Of a DNA stretch of 6,686 nucleotides, positions 6,057-6,686 are shown piece after piece (within the stretch, counting starts at the first letter, position 1; each line of letters starts with the position of its first letter). The notes below the pieces were generated by a model. It did not search any database, was not told where the DNA came from, and saw nothing but the letters and a program-made list of their open reading frames with translations. The translations under genes were made by a program, and so were the position numbers. The stretch is from NCBI GenBank assembly GCA_035298385.1, contig DATGYC010000395.1:1-6686 (forward strand). Direction: 5' to 3'. This stretch comes from DATGYC01 sp035298385. GTDB lineage: Bacteria > Bacillota > Sulfobacillia > Symbiobacteriales > Symbiobacteriaceae.

Positions 6057-6589
6057 CGGGCGCGCTCCCTTTCCCAGTCGGATCGGAGGACGGCCATCAT
6101 GACGCCGTTCAGATACTGGCCGTGCATGTAGACGTGCTCTCTTAAAATTCCTTCCTTGACGAAGCCAGCCTTCTCATAGCAGCGGATGGCGGCGACGTTC
6201 GGCTCATAGGCGGTCAGCCAGAACCGATTTAGATTAAAGTAGCCAAAGGCAATATCGATCATGAGTTTGGTCACTTCGGTCCCGTAGCCCTTGCCGCGCT
6301 CCTCGCCAATGACGATGGCGAATTCGGCGGAGCGGCTGACATGGTTGAAGCCGCGCAGGGTGCAGCCGCCGATGTGCTTGCCCTCTTTGGTCTCAATAGC
6401 GAACTCGACCGAGGAGTCGGCGGAGTTGGCGCACTGCTCGAGATAGGAGCGGATCGACTCCCGGGAGAGGAGCGCAGGGCGCATCCCCAGGTAGCGGGTG
6501 ACCTCCGGATCGCTCATCCAGCGGAAGCGGTCTTCGAGGTCATGGACAGGGTCGACGCGGCGAAGGCGGAGGCGTTCACTTTCGTACAT
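6053..6589 (-). CDS. GNAT-family N-acetyltransferase (RimJ/RimL type)
   Basis: A 178-residue acetyltransferase of the RimJ/RimL (Acetyltransf_3) type, whose members acetylate ribosomal protein N-termini, polyamines or small molecules; the acceptor here is unknown. The start MYESERLRLRRVDP (1-14) and the early SDPEVTRYLG (26-35) are characteristic of this subgroup. The acetyl-CoA loop RGKGYG is at 98-103. The C-terminal NVAAIRCYEKAGFVKEG (131-147) carries the usual Asn and Tyr (Y138), and the tail YLNGVMMAVLRSDW resembles the RimJ/RimL end. ATG start with GGAGGG 10 bases upstream. It is the first gene of the right operon inside the window and overlaps the prenyltransferase start by four bases, so the two are probably translated from one message. 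Part of the gene (6121-6300) is about 53% GC by hand count, lower than the 67% counted for one 60-base line of the prenyltransferase gene. That is only a weak hint of separate origin. Confidence 0.93.
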   Translation of the reverse strand: MYESERLRLRRVDPVHDLEDRFRWMSDPEVTRYLGMRPALLSRESIRSYLEQCANSADSSVEFAIETKEGKHIGGCTLRGFNHVSRSAEFAIVIGEERGKGYGTEVTKLMIDIAFGYFNLNRFWLTAYEPNVAAIRCYEKAGFVKEGILREHVYMHGQYLNGVMMAVLRSDWERERAR

Positions 6590-6650
6590 GGGGGCAGATC
6601 CCTCCGAAGACAGCGATCGCTAATCTGGACCCATTTCGGCATTGTTTAGG
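6590..6650 (-). promoter_or_regulatory. Leader of the right operon with a weak promoter candidate
   Basis: This region carries the GGAGGG ribosome binding site (6605-6600) and should hold the operon promoter if transcription starts inside the window. The best sigma-70-like pair I find on the minus strand is TAAACA (6648-6643) and GATTAG (6625-6620), 17 bases apart. It matches the consensus at only four and three of six positions. A perfect 10-base palindrome, AGCGATCGCT (6612-6621), overlaps the end of the -10 candidate and could be an operator or chance. Confidence 0.2.
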
Positions 6651-6652
6651 GG

Positions 6653-6680
6653 AAAACCTTCAGGTGGCAGGAGCGCCACC
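6653..6680 (-). terminator. Possible weak terminator or leader hairpin upstream of the first gene
   Basis: GGTGGC and GCCACC (arms 6675-6680 and 6663-6668) form a perfect 6-base-pair stem with a 6-base loop. On the minus strand it is followed, after six bases, by four T residues (6656-6653). The stem is short and the T-run is short and displaced, so it is weaker than the terminator at 2775-2814. It could end a gene lying beyond the window or fold in the leader of this operon. Confidence 0.3.
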
Positions 6681-6686
6681 GCTCAG

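Noticed and set aside
4656..6131. Long plus-strand open frame of 491 codons
   Set aside because: It lies opposite the prenyltransferase and lipoprotein genes, crosses their boundaries, and encodes an Arg/Asp/Glu/Pro-rich product with no domain pattern. It is the mirror of GC-rich codon use on the other strand.
6663..6680. T-box-like GGTGG element in the leader
   Set aside because: The hairpin contains GGTGGC, but the conserved T-box antiterminator bulge and a following competing terminator are not present in the visible sequence.

Overview
The window is a compact, high-GC bacterial segment with eight genes, all read from the minus strand (right to left in window coordinates). Gaps between genes are 15 to 53 bases or a 4-base overlap. 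Most genes have clear purine-rich Shine-Dalgarno sequences and two or three start with GTG. One gene group ends in a textbook hairpin plus U-tract terminator. A GC-rich, terminator-using, Shine-Dalgarno-rich genome with a menaquinone-type prenyltransferase and a lipoprotein solute-binding protein suggests a high-GC Firmicute (Symbiobacterium-like or a related clostridial lineage). This is an inference from style, not from a database match.

Right-hand operon, in transcription order: a RimJ/RimL-type GNAT acetyltransferase (6589-6053); an MqnP-like UbiA prenyltransferase overlapping it by 4 bases (6056-5160); a lipoprotein of the NMT1/THI5-like periplasmic-binding fold (5106-4081); a UbiE/MenG quinone methyltransferase (4043-3297); and a second, RimI-like GNAT (3278-2823). 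A strong intrinsic terminator follows at 2814-2775. The prenyltransferase and methyltransferase are two steps of late menaquinone synthesis, probably in the futalosine branch. The binding lipoprotein between them has no permease or ATPase in the window and is the most intriguing gene here.

Left-hand operon, beginning right after the terminator U-tract: a YhhN/TMEM86-family (lysoplasmalogenase-type) membrane protein (2755-2111); an unrecognised polytopic membrane protein (2095-1265); and a membrane-anchored GGDEF diguanylate cyclase with intact active and inhibitory sites (1237-41). No promoter is visible between the terminator and the first of these genes, so they may depend on terminator read-through or on a promoter inside the preceding acetyltransferase gene.

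I see no RNA gene, CRISPR array, insertion sequence or phage remnant. The long plus-strand reading frames are mirror images of the GC-rich minus-strand genes. Most of the window is ordinary housekeeping and signalling content. The points worth a second look are the orphan binding lipoprotein, the unknown membrane protein beside the cyclase, and the terminator that abuts the next ribosome binding site.
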